The notes under the pieces were generated by a model, which saw only the letters and a list, made by a program, of their open reading frames with translations, had not been told where the DNA came from and searched no databases. Shown here one piece after another: positions 1 to 8,906 of a DNA stretch of 64,000 nucleotides. Where the stretch lies: NCBI RefSeq assembly GCF_050433385.1, contig NZ_JBNPXI010000001.1:62001-126000 (forward strand), given 5' to 3'. The position numbers and the translations under genes are program-made. Positions within the stretch are counted from its first letter, which is position 1, and each line of letters opens with the position of its first letter. The stretch comes from Brassicibacter mesophilus (GTDB lineage Bacteria > Bacillota > Clostridia > Tissierellales > Proteiniboraceae).

Positions 1-824
1 ACTACTTTAAATTTACCTTCTTTCTGTAATTCCATTGCTTCACCATACTTGATTTGCTGAGCTGCATCAATTTCTCCATTAACTAATGATTCTTTAGCGT
101 TTGAATTAGCTGTTAGTATAAGTTTATCAATAGCTGGTTTTCCTAAGAAATATTTATCGTTTGCTTTATATATGTAACTTCCCGTATTCTTATCATAGCT
201 TTCAAGCATCAATGGTCCTGAGCCTATCACGGCTTCAGGCGTATTAAATTTCTCTGGTTCTTCTATGTTCTCCCATATATGTTTTGGCATTATTGGAACA
301 TTACCAGCTACATCTGTTATAAAAGGAGCATAGACATCTTTTAGATAGATTTTTACTGTATGCTCATCTACTGCATCTACTTTATCTATCATATTTAGAT
401 AAACCCATTGATGAGGGTGATCTATTAAGTACTCATATGAAAATTTAACATCCTCTGCTGTAACTGATTTTCCATCAGTAAATTCTGCATTTTCATGTAA
501 ATAGAACGTCCAGACCTTGTTATCATCTGATACCTTCCACTCTTTAGCTAATAGTGGGACTACACCTTTATCGTCTTTCCATGTTAAAGTGTCAAATATA
601 AAACTCATAAGAAGATATCCTCTTCCTCTCGATGAGACAGTATAAACTGATGGATATCCCAAATTATCTCCGTCCATCCTTATGATTTTTTCTTGTATTT
701 CATTTTGCTGAGTTTCTACACTGCTTTGTGACGAATCCTTTTTAACATCTTTACTTGTTGAAGTACACCCTACAATGGAAAACAATAATACAAAAATCAT
801 TACCAACGCTAAAACTCTTTTCAA
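1..824 (-). CDS. ABC transporter substrate-binding lipoprotein, SBP_bac_5 family (3' end outside window)
   Basis: The gene is open to the left edge of the window, so the C-terminus is missing. It starts at TTG (822-824) with an AGGAGGGG ribosome site 6 nt upstream. The first 20 residues form a lipoprotein signal ending in an SIVGC lipobox, then a Ser/Gln-rich linker. About 255 further residues match extracellular solute-binding family 5 (OppA/DppA/NikA-like): a TFYLHENAEFTDGKSVTAED segment, the region around MPKHIW, and a GSGPLMLESYD segment. The family binds oligopeptides, dipeptides or nickel outside the membrane and hands them to an ABC permease. No permease or ATPase gene is visible here, so the substrate cannot be given. 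Family confidence is high. Confidence 0.88.
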   Translation of the reverse strand, partial: MKRVLALVMIFVLLFSIVGCTSTSKDVKKDSSQSSVETQQNEIQEKIIRMDGDNLGYPSVYTVSSRGRGYLLMSFIFDTLTWKDDKGVVPLLAKEWKVSDDNKVWTFYLHENAEFTDGKSVTAEDVKFSYEYLIDHPHQWVYLNMIDKVDAVDEHTVKIYLKDVYAPFITDVAGNVPIMPKHIWENIEEPEKFNTPEAVIGSGPLMLESYDKNTGSYIYKANDKYFLGKPAIDKLILTANSNAKESLVNGEIDAAQQIKYGEAMELQKEGKFKV

Positions 825-960
825 TTAATCCCCCTCCTAGTTGTCTATACAATATATTCTAGTTAATTTTAACATGTATGATTACAGAAGTTTAATTGAT
901 AATTTCTATTGACTTTGTATTGCCCATTCCTTCTATCTATAGTAGTAATATTCTCTTAAC

Positions 961-991
961 AAAAAAAGGAGAGCTTTTTAATCTAGCTCCC
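961..991 (-). terminator. Rho-independent terminator of the small membrane protein gene
   Basis: Read on the minus strand, GGGAGCT and AGCTCTCC pair with one bulged base around an A/T-rich loop, followed by a run of seven T. It lies about 25 nt after the stop of the 1017-1283 gene. Confidence 0.7.
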
Positions 992-1016
992 GTAAAAATT
1001 TACTTATGCTTTATTC

Positions 1017-1283
1017 TTATACATGTCTTAAATTTAAAAATGCTACTACTAGCAACCCTCCATTTAAAATTATAATCAGATAATCGTAAATATTAACAAC
1101 TGCTATTCTATTAACAAATCTATATATAGACCAAATAAATAAAATTAGGAATATATTCGTTGTTATTTTCATGATCTTTTTTTCTAAGGATGCTTTGAAT
1201 TTTAGAATCGGAAAAAAGGTATTAAGAATTAGTGTTATATATAGAAATATTATAATATAGTTGATTATTTTAATTAATCTCAT
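1017..1283 (-). CDS. Small hypothetical membrane protein (88 aa)
   Basis: I do not recognise the family. The frame is open upstream of 1283, but the internal ATG at 1281-1283 is preceded by AAGGAG with an 8-nt gap, so I take that as the start. The protein has about three hydrophobic segments (residues 3-20, about 34-51 and 63-80) joined by a short basic loop with KASLEKK, so it is probably an integral membrane protein. It stands alone between the solute-binding gene and the divergent SOD-like gene and has its own terminator. No function can be given. Confidence 0.5.
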   Translation of the reverse strand: MRLIKIINYIIIFLYITLILNTFFPILKFKASLEKKIMKITTNIFLILFIWSIYRFVNRIAVVNIYDYLIIILNGGLLVVAFLNLRHV

Positions 1284-1464
1284 AGATATTTCTCCTTCAC
1301 TAAATATGTAGGGTATATGCATATGTAATATATTCCACAAAAATAGATTTTTACCTTTATATTTAATAATATCTAGTAACAACATCTTTAATTAAACAAT
1401 ACAATAAGTACTAACAAAGTATATATTATATACCTAGACTATTTCTGTGAAAGGGGTGAAATAA

Positions 1465-2028
1465 ATGAGTAACTATTTAACCCACTATCCTTGTTATTGG
1501 GACTATCAATACAACTATCCTAATTATTATAGTTATACTCCAAATGATCGAAAATCTGAAGCCATTGCATATGTGAAAGGTGGCCCTTTGGCACCTAATT
1601 TAAGTGGTACTGTGAAATTTGACAGTGTGCAAGGCGGTACAAAAGTAACTGCAGAATTTTGGGGGCTTCCAGACTATCAACCTGGAGTAGGAAATACTTC
1701 ACCTATTGGCCCTCATGGATTTCATGTTCACGAAAATGGAAGCTGTGAAGTAGGAGATATTAATAATCCATTTCAAGCTGCAGGAGGACATTGGAATCCA
1801 GATAACCAACCACATGGTAATCATGCAGGTGATTTCCCTGTCCTATTTTCGAATAGTGGCTATGCTAAAATGTGCTTTTTTACAAATAGATTTAAACCTA
1901 CTGACGTAATTGGTAAATCGATTATTATACATCAGAATCCAGATGACTATCGTTCTCAGCCAGCGGGTAATGCAGGTAAAAGACTAGCATGTGGAATTAT
2001 AAGATCTACAACATTTAAATTAACATAA
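1465..2028 (+). CDS. Cu/Zn superoxide dismutase-like protein with Tyr-rich N-terminus
   Basis: Residues 35-180 form a SodC domain (PF00080), which converts superoxide to peroxide and oxygen. The expected ligands are present: H87 and H89 in HGFHVHENGSC, bridging H109 in GGHWNP, H117, H120 and D123 (HGNHAGDF), and H156. The active-site Arg is R173 in GKRLACGII, and C94/C176 can form the usual disulfide. The metal site therefore looks complete. There is no signal peptide or lipobox, unlike most bacterial SodC. Instead the first 25 residues are rich in Tyr, Trp and Asn (NYLTHYPCYWDYQYNYPNYY), resembling spore-coat proteins. The ribosome site is AAAGGGGTGA. It is the only plus-strand gene in the first 27 kb and is probably transcribed alone. 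A spore-coat location is inference. Confidence 0.87.
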   Translation: MSNYLTHYPCYWDYQYNYPNYYSYTPNDRKSEAIAYVKGGPLAPNLSGTVKFDSVQGGTKVTAEFWGLPDYQPGVGNTSPIGPHGFHVHENGSCEVGDINNPFQAAGGHWNPDNQPHGNHAGDFPVLFSNSGYAKMCFFTNRFKPTDVIGKSIIIHQNPDDYRSQPAGNAGKRLACGIIRSTTFKLT

Positions 2029-2031
2029 TAA

Positions 2032-2056
2032 AGACCAAGGTATCTCGCCTTGGTCT
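2032..2056. terminator. Bidirectional terminator between the SOD-like gene and glnS
   Basis: A perfect 9-bp stem AGACCAAGG / CCTTGGTCT with a 7-nt loop lies 3 nt after the SOD-like stop and 26 nt after the glnS stop. T-rich sequence follows on both strands, so it can serve both convergent genes. Confidence 0.8.
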
Positions 2057-2082
2057 ATTACTTTACTGCATCATTGTCAATC

Positions 2083-3735
2083 CTAAATTTTAAATGAACT
2101 TTTTAAGGATACGATTCTATTTAATACAAGCTTGTCATCAGTAGTGTATTTTGAATCTACATTAAAATATCCATGTCTAAAGAACTGGAATTTATCTTGC
2201 TTTTTAGCTTCATTCATATTTGGTTCAACGTATCCTTGTAGAATTTCTAAAGAACTAGGGTTAATATTATCTAAGAACGAGCTACCTTCCTCCTGCTCAT
2301 TATCTAATATTAATGGTTCATACAATCTAATTTCTGCAGGTATTGCATGTTTTGCGTCTACCCAATGGATAGTACCTTTTACCTTTCTTCCAGTAAACCC
2401 TGTACCGCTTTTAGTCTCTGGATCATATGTGCAATGAATTTCAACAACATCCCCATTTTCATCTTTAATTATATCATTGCACTTAATGAAATATGCGTGC
2501 TTTAATCTAACTTCATTGCCAGGAAATAATCTAAAATATTTCTTAGGTGGATTTTCCATAAAGTCATCTTGTTCGATGTAAATTTCTCTTGAAAATGGTA
2601 TTTTTCTATTTCCTAAATCCGGGTTGTCAGAATTGTTTTCAGCATCAAGCCATTCAATTTGACCTTCAGGATAATTTGTAATAACAACCTTAAGCGGTTT
2701 TAATACTCCCATAACCCTTGGAGCTTTAAGCTTTAAATCTTCTCTTATAAAGTGCTCTAACATTTGAGCATCTACAATACTATTGCTTTTTGCAACACCT
2801 ATCTCTCTACAGAAATTGCGTATAGCTTCAGGTGTATACCCTCTTCTTCTTAGTCCTGATATGGTTGGCATTCTTGGATCGTCCCATCCATCAGCGATTT
2901 TCTCATCAACAAGCTGCTTTAATTTTCTTTTACTCATAACTGTATTAGTTAAATTAAGTCTTGCAAACTCAATCTGTTGAGGCTGACTTTCCATCTCACA
3001 TTCTCTAACTACCCAATCATACAGTGGTCGATGGTCTTCAAATTCTAGTGTACATATTGAATGCGTAATCCCTTCAATCGCATCCTCTAAAGGATGGGCA
3101 TAATCATACATAGGATATATACACCATTTATCTCCTGTATTGTGATGAGATGCATGAGCTATACGATATATTATGGGATCTCTCATGTTTATATTGGGAG
3201 AAGTCATATCAATTTTAGCCCTAAGAACCTTTTCTCCGTCCTTAAATTCTCCATTTTTCATTCTTTCAAGTAAGTCAAGATTTTCTTCAACAGTTCTATT
3301 TCTATATGGACTTTCTTTACCTGGTTCCGTTAATGTTCCTCTATATTGCCTTATCTCTTCAGCAGATAAGTCGCATACATATGCTTTTCCTTTTTTTATC
3401 AATAATATTGCTCTATTATACATTTCATCAAAGTAATCAGAAGCAAAGAGTAATCTTTCCCACTCAAAGCCCAGCCATCTTACGTCCTCCATTATAGAAT
3501 CAACATATTCCGTATCTTCCTTCGTTGGATTAGTATCATCAAAACGTAAGTTTGTCTTTCCTTTAAATTCATCAGCTAACTCAAAATTTAAAGTTATAGA
3601 CTTAGCATGGCCTATATGCAAATATCCATTTGGTTCAGGCGGAAACCTAGTGACTATTTCCTTGTGTTTACCTGATTGAAGATCATCTATAACAATGTTT
3701 CTTATAAAATTTGATGTTGTCTGTCTTTCGCTCAT
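2083..3735 (-). CDS. glnS: Glutamine--tRNA ligase
   Basis: Class I aminoacyl-tRNA synthetase that charges tRNA-Gln. The predicted length of 550 aa is close to E. coli GlnS (about 554). The first motif is PPEPNGYLHIGHAKS, with HIGH at residues 40-43; the KMSKS-equivalent is VMSKRK near residue 265. The PPEPNG form marks the GlnRS/GluRS group, and the C-terminal anticodon-binding beta-barrels fit GlnRS. The frame extends to 3762 with a GTG, but the ATG at 3733-3735 (MSERQ) is the better start, with AAAGG upstream. Many Clostridia make Gln-tRNA by amidation with GatCAB, so a dedicated GlnRS may be an acquired or supplementary route. The gene appears monocistronic. Confidence 0.96.
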   Translation of the reverse strand: MSERQTTSNFIRNIVIDDLQSGKHKEIVTRFPPEPNGYLHIGHAKSITLNFELADEFKGKTNLRFDDTNPTKEDTEYVDSIMEDVRWLGFEWERLLFASDYFDEMYNRAILLIKKGKAYVCDLSAEEIRQYRGTLTEPGKESPYRNRTVEENLDLLERMKNGEFKDGEKVLRAKIDMTSPNINMRDPIIYRIAHASHHNTGDKWCIYPMYDYAHPLEDAIEGITHSICTLEFEDHRPLYDWVVRECEMESQPQQIEFARLNLTNTVMSKRKLKQLVDEKIADGWDDPRMPTISGLRRRGYTPEAIRNFCREIGVAKSNSIVDAQMLEHFIREDLKLKAPRVMGVLKPLKVVITNYPEGQIEWLDAENNSDNPDLGNRKIPFSREIYIEQDDFMENPPKKYFRLFPGNEVRLKHAYFIKCNDIIKDENGDVVEIHCTYDPETKSGTGFTGRKVKGTIHWVDAKHAIPAEIRLYEPLILDNEQEEGSSFLDNINPSSLEILQGYVEPNMNEAKKQDKFQFFRHGYFNVDSKYTTDDKLVLNRIVSLKSSFKI

Positions 3736-3886
3736 CTTAACACAACCTTTCTTCCTTATCACATTATGTATATGCTTGCTTTATTTAAAAATCAGTCATT
3801 TTATATTATTATATAATATACCATTTTAATAGTTTTGTCAGCTTTAATCAATTGATTTTAATAAGTTAATTGCTGATTTAATTTAA

Positions 3887-4354
3887 TTAAATCAGCAAAT
3901 TAACTATTTCTACTTTCTCAAGTCCATTATTAATCTCTAGCTTTGCTATTGTAGTAGGCAAATCAAATCTTCTAGGCCCAGCACTTCCCGGATTTACATA
4001 AAGTATACCATCTTTATTTATGCTTATAGGTTTATGAGAATGCCCATATATTACAACGTTTATGTCACTGTTGTCTATGTTAATATTAGCTTTGCTGATA
4101 TCATGCAATACATAAATCTTTATTCCTTCAATTTCAAGCCATCTTTCTTCTACAAGTTCTTTAGTCCACTCACCCTCATCACAATTACCCATAACAGCTA
4201 TCACAGGAGCTATTTTCTCTAAATCATCAAGAATTTGCTTATTTCCAATGTCGCCTGCATGAATAATTATGTCTGCACCACTTAGTTCTTCTAAAGCCTC
4301 TTTTCTTAACAATCCATGTGTATCAGATATAACACAAATAATTTTTTTACTCAT
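3887..4354 (-). CDS. YfcE/MJ0936-type metallophosphoesterase
   Basis: At 155 aa this is the usual size of the compact calcineurin-like phosphoesterases (YfcE, MJ0936). All metal-site motifs are visible: SDTHG (D11, H13), HAGDIG (D37), GNCDE (about 56-60), YGHSHKP (about 104-110) and NPGS near residue 122. Such enzymes use two metal ions to hydrolyse phosphodiesters; the natural substrate is usually unknown. The start has an AAGGATGAG ribosome site. An AT-rich inverted repeat at 3872-3895 overlaps the stop codon and may help termination, but its T-tract is weak. The gene stands alone on the minus strand, so context adds nothing. Confidence 0.9.
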   Translation of the reverse strand: MSKKIICVISDTHGLLRKEALEELSGADIIIHAGDIGNKQILDDLEKIAPVIAVMGNCDEGEWTKELVEERWLEIEGIKIYVLHDISKANINIDNSDINVVIYGHSHKPISINKDGILYVNPGSAGPRRFDLPTTIAKLEINNGLEKVEIVNLLI

Positions 4355-4565
4355 GTATTATCTCATCCTTAATTAATATAGTGTTTCATTTTTTTATAAC
4401 AATATAATCCTCTTACATATTTCATTAACCAAACAAAGTATTGATATTATTATTCCAAATTTTCGCTCTGTTATCAATTTAAGTCGTTTACTATATTAAG
4501 TTTTTTACAGATTTGAACATAATATGTTCTTAATTTTACTTGTAATCTTTTATTGACAAAGTCAA

Positions 4566-5006
4566 CTAATCATCACTCATTAACTTTTTATAAACATCTA
4601 ATAATTCTATCATCTTATCCTTATCTCCACCATGGTCTGGGTGGTATTTCTTCGCCAATTCTCTAAATTTTGCCTTTATTTCGTCAAATGAAGCATCTTG
4701 AGGCAGCCCCAAAAAAGATAAAAGATTTGGATCATACATATCATCAAATTTCAATCCATTCTCTCTAAATTTCTCGTAATAAACACAATAAAAGTAATCT
4801 TCAAAAACTTTCTTTAATTCATACTTATCAAGCTGTACTAATTTCCATAGTGGATACTTTACTGTGAGATCATTTATTGACTTAGTTGAAAAAAATCTAT
4901 TCCATACATAGTCCATATTCATTCCAGCTGTATTATATTCATAGCGAATCTTTTTTTCAACTTTTTTTAGTGCTCTTAATTTTTTCTTTAATTGGTCAGT
5001 ATCCAT
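4566..5006 (-). CDS. J-domain protein (C-terminal DnaJ domain)
   Basis: The last 50 or so residues are a J domain containing the invariant HPD in AKKYHPDHGGDKD (about residue 122), preceded by FLGLPQDASFDEIKAKFREL. J domains stimulate the ATPase of an Hsp70 (DnaK) partner. The N-terminal 90 residues are charged and helical, with a likely coiled coil at 3-25 (QLKKKLRALKKVEKKIRY), and have no recognised domain. There is no G/F region or zinc finger, so this is not DnaJ itself but a specialised co-chaperone. The ATG at 5006 follows AGGAAG at 7 nt and is preferred to the GTG at 5012. The client is unknown. Confidence 0.85.
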   Translation of the reverse strand: MDTDQLKKKLRALKKVEKKIRYEYNTAGMNMDYVWNRFFSTKSINDLTVKYPLWKLVQLDKYELKKVFEDYFYCVYYEKFRENGLKFDDMYDPNLLSFLGLPQDASFDEIKAKFRELAKKYHPDHGGDKDKMIELLDVYKKLMSDD

Positions 5007-5079
5007 ATCCACACTTCCTAAACTTTGGAATTAGTATTATAAAATTATCATGCAATATATATAAATAGTACTCAAGTTA

Positions 5080-5316
5080 CTAACGCTTATATATTTGAAT
5101 TGAAAATAGATCTTCCATTTTATTTTCAAGAAACTTATAAGAGTCATATACGCCCTGATTGTAAAACTCAGGTGCAAGCTCTTCAACAAAAAAATCAAAA
5201 ATCAAAGAAGAAGCTAAGTCGCCTAAATCCTCATTTCTTTCATTTAAAAAGTAATTTTGTATTGATTTAATCATTTTTTGCTTTTTTTCTTTACTTATTT
5301 TTAATCTGTTATCCAT
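5080..5316 (-). CDS. DUF2164 family protein
   Basis: This 78-aa soluble protein matches the DUF2164 pattern: an N-terminal KISKEKKQKMIKSIQNYF helix, then a GDLASSLIFDFFVEELAP segment, then YNQGVYDSYKFLENK. The family is widespread in Firmicutes and has no assigned biochemical function. The ribosome site is AAAGGATGA. No domain beyond the family signature is visible and the neighbours (a J-domain protein and a broken methyltransferase) do not suggest a pathway. Confidence 0.8.
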   Translation of the reverse strand: MDNRLKISKEKKQKMIKSIQNYFLNERNEDLGDLASSLIFDFFVEELAPEFYNQGVYDSYKFLENKMEDLFSIQIYKR

Positions 5317-5373
5317 GTATTGTCATCCTTTCTTGTAATATATTTCCATATATTACACTATTACAATCTTAAA

Positions 5374-6266
5374 CTACTTACGTCCGCTAATTATAATCAT
5401 AGGCGAAATATCAAAATCCCAAAGCATGAAATTTGTCGCAATCATTTTAATTCTTTTCATATATCTATTATTAATCAGCTCAATTAATTCATTTTTTTCA
5501 TCAGTAGTTAATAATTCTTGTTCCATTGATGATCCCATATTCACGAATTCCAATAAATTCTTATGTTCGGATTCAATCATCAACTTTTTGCGTTCATATG
5601 AGTTACGGTAATCATCAATACAGCTTACATAATTTATAGCATCAATCTGAATTTCCTTAAATCCTATATCATCAAATAGTCTCATAATATTCTGAGGATT
5701 ATCAAAGAATTTACCTACATTCAGTTCATTTTTTGTTTTTTTGTTACTGAGCTTATTTTTGCAAGTAATTCACTTTCTCTCTCACTCTGAGCTATGTTGT
5801 TTTGGCTTGCCATCGCTAGTTCTGGACGAACATTCATTACTGAAACACATCCACCTTTCTTACATACTCTATACTGCTCTTCAAGAAACTCTTTATTTGG
5901 AACATGTTCTATTACAGTATGTGACGTACATGCATCAAAAGTGTTGTCTGCAAAAGGTAAAGATAATGCGTTACCTTCAACATATTTAATATTGTATAAG
6001 CCTTCCTTCATAGCTATCTCTTTGCAATATTCAATAAACTTATTATCCATATCCAGTCCAGTAATACTTGTTGCTTCTGAAAGAAACTTTGCCAGCTTTC
6101 TAGTAAAAACGCCTGTCCCACAACCAATTTCCAATACATTTGTACTTGCTTCAATTCTAGTAGCTTTAATTATCTCATTGAGCTTATCTTCCGTAAATCT
6201 TAATTCTCTGCTTGAATCTAAACAATATATACTTTGAACTTTCTCTGACCAATTTGTATTCATCAT
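5374..6266 (-). pseudogene. Class I SAM methyltransferase split by a -1 frameshift in an A7 run
   Basis: The first frame (from 6266) encodes 181 aa with a Rossmann methyltransferase domain: motif I VLEIGCGTGVF near residues 40-50, GLDMDNKF, the acidic GNALSLPFADNTFD and HTVIEHV. It stops at 5721. The last 115 or so residues continue in the -1 frame down to 5374 (NELNVGKFFDNPQN, then a domain ending MIIISGRK). Restoring one A in the A7 tract at 5736-5742 gives a single 297-aa protein. The tract is also an in-frame A_AAA_AAA slippery heptamer, so slippage could yield the full protein. One-base decay, an assembly error and recoding are all possible. The UbiE-like family is clear; the substrate is unknown. 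Confidence 0.72.
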
Positions 6267-6287
6267 AATATCCCCCTATCTCTTCAT

Positions 6288-6938
6288 TTAAAATCCTTTT
6301 TTGATAAATATATTAGAGATGAGATCTGCGGTTCTATTCACAAATAAATTCATTTCATCTTCTGTCAAATATTTGTATTCACGATCTAAATTTCCTTCAA
6401 AACTTACATAAAAATTGATTATGTATTCTAATTTATTAATAACTGAATTTTTAGGAAAGTATTCTATATACTCAGGAAATTCCTTTAAATACTTTAAAGA
6501 TGTATGGAAAAATGAATCACTATTTTTTCTGAAATAAAGGTGATCTAGGTCATACCAATCTTTTTTTATTTCCCAGATAAAATCTTTATCTATATTGAGT
6601 TGGTCATACAAACAACTTGTTCTTTTCTTGTGCTCTACAAGCTTTGACCATTCTATATCTGATAATAAATGTGCATAATAGCCTATTAGAAAAGATTCTT
6701 TCTTCTTATCCTGATAGTTCGTTCTAAGATATGTATCAAAAAATCTATCTGCATCGATCTTTTTGTCTTCAGTTACCCAATGTGTTACCTTTTGAGGTGG
6801 ATCAAATTCAGTCCAATCTTCATTAGCTTTATTACAATCAGGTCCTAAGTTTCCTACTGTAAATGCCTCTTTATCAAAATCAAAATTCATTTTCAATAGT
6901 TTTTCTGCAACTCTTATATGAACTCCCCACGTAGCCAT
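6288..6938 (-). CDS. Zinc-dependent phospholipase C-like protein (PF00882 type)
   Basis: 216 aa. The spacing of Met-Ala-Thr-Trp then HIRVAEKLL, VGNLGPDC and GYYAHLLSDIEW fits the zinc-dependent phospholipase C/S1-P1 fold, in which His and Asp residues bind three zinc ions. The N-terminus lacks a signal peptide, so the protein is probably cytosolic, unlike secreted alpha-toxin. In many Clostridia such short paralogues are annotated only as hydrolases. A second paralogue lies at 24606-25217. The start has an AGGGGGAA ribosome site and a 15-nt gap separates it from the upstream acetyltransferase, so the two may be co-transcribed. Enzymatic activity is inferred from the family only. Confidence 0.72.
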   Translation of the reverse strand: MATWGVHIRVAEKLLKMNFDFDKEAFTVGNLGPDCNKANEDWTEFDPPQKVTHWVTEDKKIDADRFFDTYLRTNYQDKKKESFLIGYYAHLLSDIEWSKLVEHKKRTSCLYDQLNIDKDFIWEIKKDWYDLDHLYFRKNSDSFFHTSLKYLKEFPEYIEYFPKNSVINKLEYIINFYVSFEGNLDREYKYLTEDEMNLFVNRTADLISNIFIKKGF

Positions 6939-6953
6939 GATATATTCCCCCTG

Positions 6954-7502
6954 TTATTTAATATCCAATTCTAACTGACAATCATAAGGTTCTAACTCAA
7001 CTTGATGCTTGTACAACCATTTAGCATCCATGCATCCCATCCTTGAATAAAAGCCAATAGTTTCTATAGAAGAATGTCCTGATATATATAATTTTTGTGC
7101 TCCAAATCTCTCGGCCTTTTCTATGCAACGATTGAGTAGCATTTTCCCCACACCATTACCCCTAGAATCATAGGAAACATGCAATTCTAATAATTGCAAA
7201 TATTCTTTGTTTTCTCCTATCAGTTTTCCATCTAGTGATGCAAAACCTATCAACCTAGTTTCTTCAAAAGCTCCAAAAACTGCCCCATTGTTTAACAAGG
7301 TTTTCTTTAAATCTTTAATAATAGTCTGTTTTTCATCATAATCCCAATCTTCTTTAAACGTTATACTTTTAATAACTTTCTTATTATTCTCAACACGCCA
7401 TACTTTGCTTACTTCTTGATACCTATTAAAATGATCTAGCATACATTCAGTGATATCGTCAATATTAAGCTCTCTCACTTGTATTTCTAACCTATTCATC
7501 AT
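6954..7502 (-). CDS. GNAT family N-acetyltransferase
   Basis: 182 aa with one GNAT fold. Motif A reads LELHVSYDSRGNGVGKML, including RGNGVG for acetyl-CoA pyrophosphate binding (about residues 120-128). Motif B is in FYSRMGC near residue 155. These enzymes move an acetyl group from acetyl-CoA to an amine; the acceptor cannot be told. The ATG at 7502 has a GAGGAG site 8 nt upstream. It is the first of five GNAT genes in the accessory region and sits just upstream of the phospholipase-like gene. Confidence 0.88.
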   Translation of the reverse strand: MMNRLEIQVRELNIDDITECMLDHFNRYQEVSKVWRVENNKKVIKSITFKEDWDYDEKQTIIKDLKKTLLNNGAVFGAFEETRLIGFASLDGKLIGENKEYLQLLELHVSYDSRGNGVGKMLLNRCIEKAERFGAQKLYISGHSSIETIGFYSRMGCMDAKWLYKHQVELEPYDCQLELDIK

Positions 7503-7540
7503 TACATAATCTCCTCTTTACTTGTTATTCAATAAACTAG

Positions 7541-7690
7541 TCAGTACCTTTATTATTTCTATTCTATATACACTAAACATTTCCTTTTATTTCAGTACTA
7601 ATTTACGACTTTTTATGTATAGGAGTTATAGAAAATCAAGATTTGAACTGCAAAAAGCTGAGAATATTCTCCCAGCTTATGCTTTCATTT
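7541..7690. repeat. Dispersed intergenic repeat R1, copy a, with terminator hairpin
   Basis: This is a diverged copy of a 150-200 bp element also found at 8726-8900, 14070-14300 and 25556-25742. Shared landmarks are TTATTCTA-like sequence, CATTTCCTTTTAT, and GAACTGCAAAAAGC then GAGAATATTCTC. On the minus strand the end folds into a GCTGGGAGAATATTCTCAGC hairpin plus T5 (7652-7678), a Rho-independent terminator. Confidence 0.75.
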
Positions 7691-7935
7691 CTTTATTTAA
7701 ATTATCTTCATTAGGCACACCTAACTCATATCTATTAATTCGTGTGTTCTCATTCTTATTCCCTCAAAATTCTTACCTTAATGATCCGCCCTTTGTGAAT
7801 TTTTGCTCTTCCTTAACATCATTTAGATATCCTATGAATTTATAGGACACCTCCTTATTATCAAGTGTATCATTATTTCTATATACTTCAACTGGAGCAA
7901 ATGCATTAAGTATAATCTTGATCCTTTCTTAATCG
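7682..7935 (-). pseudogene. Decayed gene remnant, family unknown
   Basis: Two minus-strand frames look coding but lack starts. One runs from about 7918 to a TAA at 7773 and encodes ILNAFAPVEVYRNNDTLD followed by a segment ending KFTKGGSLR. Another ends at 7682 with NEDNLNKEMKA directly before the R1a terminator. I read these as pieces of one broken gene. No other gene is visible in 7503-8120. An open stretch of about 52 codons just left of 8121 has no ribosome site. Confidence 0.4.
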
Positions 7936-8120
7936 TCTTTACCTCCCTTATATGTCATTAGCTATACTTGGGTATTTTATATAAACAACGTAATTTTTAA
8001 CTTCATCTACCAATTCTATAATCTTTACCAAATGATTACATGCTATTACAATCATTTGTTCCATCTTTTTTTCGTATGTACATATAATTACCGCTACAGA
8101 TACCATATAGGTAACGACAG

Positions 8121-8651
8121 TTAATTTACTTCATAATTAACAGTTACGCCAATATTATTTTTTTCTTCTCTTATAACAATAATTTCATTGTCATCTGATA
8201 AAGTGTTTTTATCTACTATAACTAACCTTCCATTATTGTAGTACTTATCATTTTTCTCACTGTTTACTTTAATATATGAATCCGCATTTAAATATATCTT
8301 GATCTTATTTCCACGTTTAATAATTTTATCAATGCCATAACCAACTCCTTTATTGCTTTTATTCAATACAGTATTATATACTAATAAGTTTTCGTTATTA
8401 AAATCAATTTCATCTGGAACTACTATTTCTGAGTGTATATTATAATAATCTTGATAGTATTTCTTGTAGCTCTCAAAGTCTTTAAATATATACACTTCTT
8501 TATACTGCGGTTTACCATCTACTATAGCATCTTCTTTTATTTCATTTATAACGCTATAAGTGTTATTACTATCATATGAAATTTCTTCAGAGCAACCCGT
8601 TAACATTAAAGCTAGTAGAACAGTTGTAATTATAAAAGCTCTAACATTCAT
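8121..8651 (-). CDS. Hypothetical lipoprotein (176 aa)
   Basis: The N-terminus has a hydrophobic signal (residues 5-17) and a clear lipobox LMLTGC with the lipidated Cys at 20, so the mature protein is expected on the outer face of the membrane. The remaining 150 residues are rich in Asn, Tyr, Lys and Asp, and include a YKEVYIFKDFESYKKYYQDY segment. I recognise no domain. The ribosome site is AGGAGAG. A decayed gene follows at its 3' side and repeat R1b lies upstream, so it appears to be an independent unit in the accessory region. Confidence 0.7.
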   Translation of the reverse strand: MNVRAFIITTVLLALMLTGCSEEISYDSNNTYSVINEIKEDAIVDGKPQYKEVYIFKDFESYKKYYQDYYNIHSEIVVPDEIDFNNENLLVYNTVLNKSNKGVGYGIDKIIKRGNKIKIYLNADSYIKVNSEKNDKYYNNGRLVIVDKNTLSDDNEIIVIREEKNNIGVTVNYEVN

Positions 8652-8725
8652 TTTTCATCTCTCCTATTATCCGTATTTGACAACATCTGATTTTAATTAA
8701 ATGCGTTTCACTATTTAGTCATCTA

Positions 8726-8900
8726 TCTCTTCTTTCAAAAAAATGTATTCTTAAAACATTAAAAATTTAGAAATTATTATTTTTATTCTATACATACCAA
8801 ACATTTCCTTCTATTCTCTGGTTCTATTTATTGTTTTTCTATAATTAGAAATTTAGCTAATTTTACAATAAAATATTCTAAAATCCGAGAATGCTCTATT
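8726..8900. repeat. Dispersed intergenic repeat R1, copy b
   Basis: Aligned by eye to 25556-25742, it shares TCTCTTCTTTCAAAA at its left edge, ATTCTATACATACCAAACATT, TTATTGTTTTTCTATAA and TAGAAATTTA. The terminator end is degenerate (TCCGAGAATGCTC without the second arm), so this copy probably no longer terminates transcription of the neighbouring serine hydrolase gene. Confidence 0.65.
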
Positions 8901-8906
8901 TCATTT

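Noticed and set aside
3872..3895. Inverted repeat GCTGATTTAA... overlapping the metallophosphoesterase stop
   Set aside because: The stem is almost all A/T and is not followed by a T-tract, so it is too weak to call a terminator.
5374..5742. Programmed frameshift producing two methyltransferase forms
   Set aside because: The heptamer is in phase, but the same kind of one-base loss occurs in two other accessory genes, so simple mutation or base miscalling is the more economical explanation.
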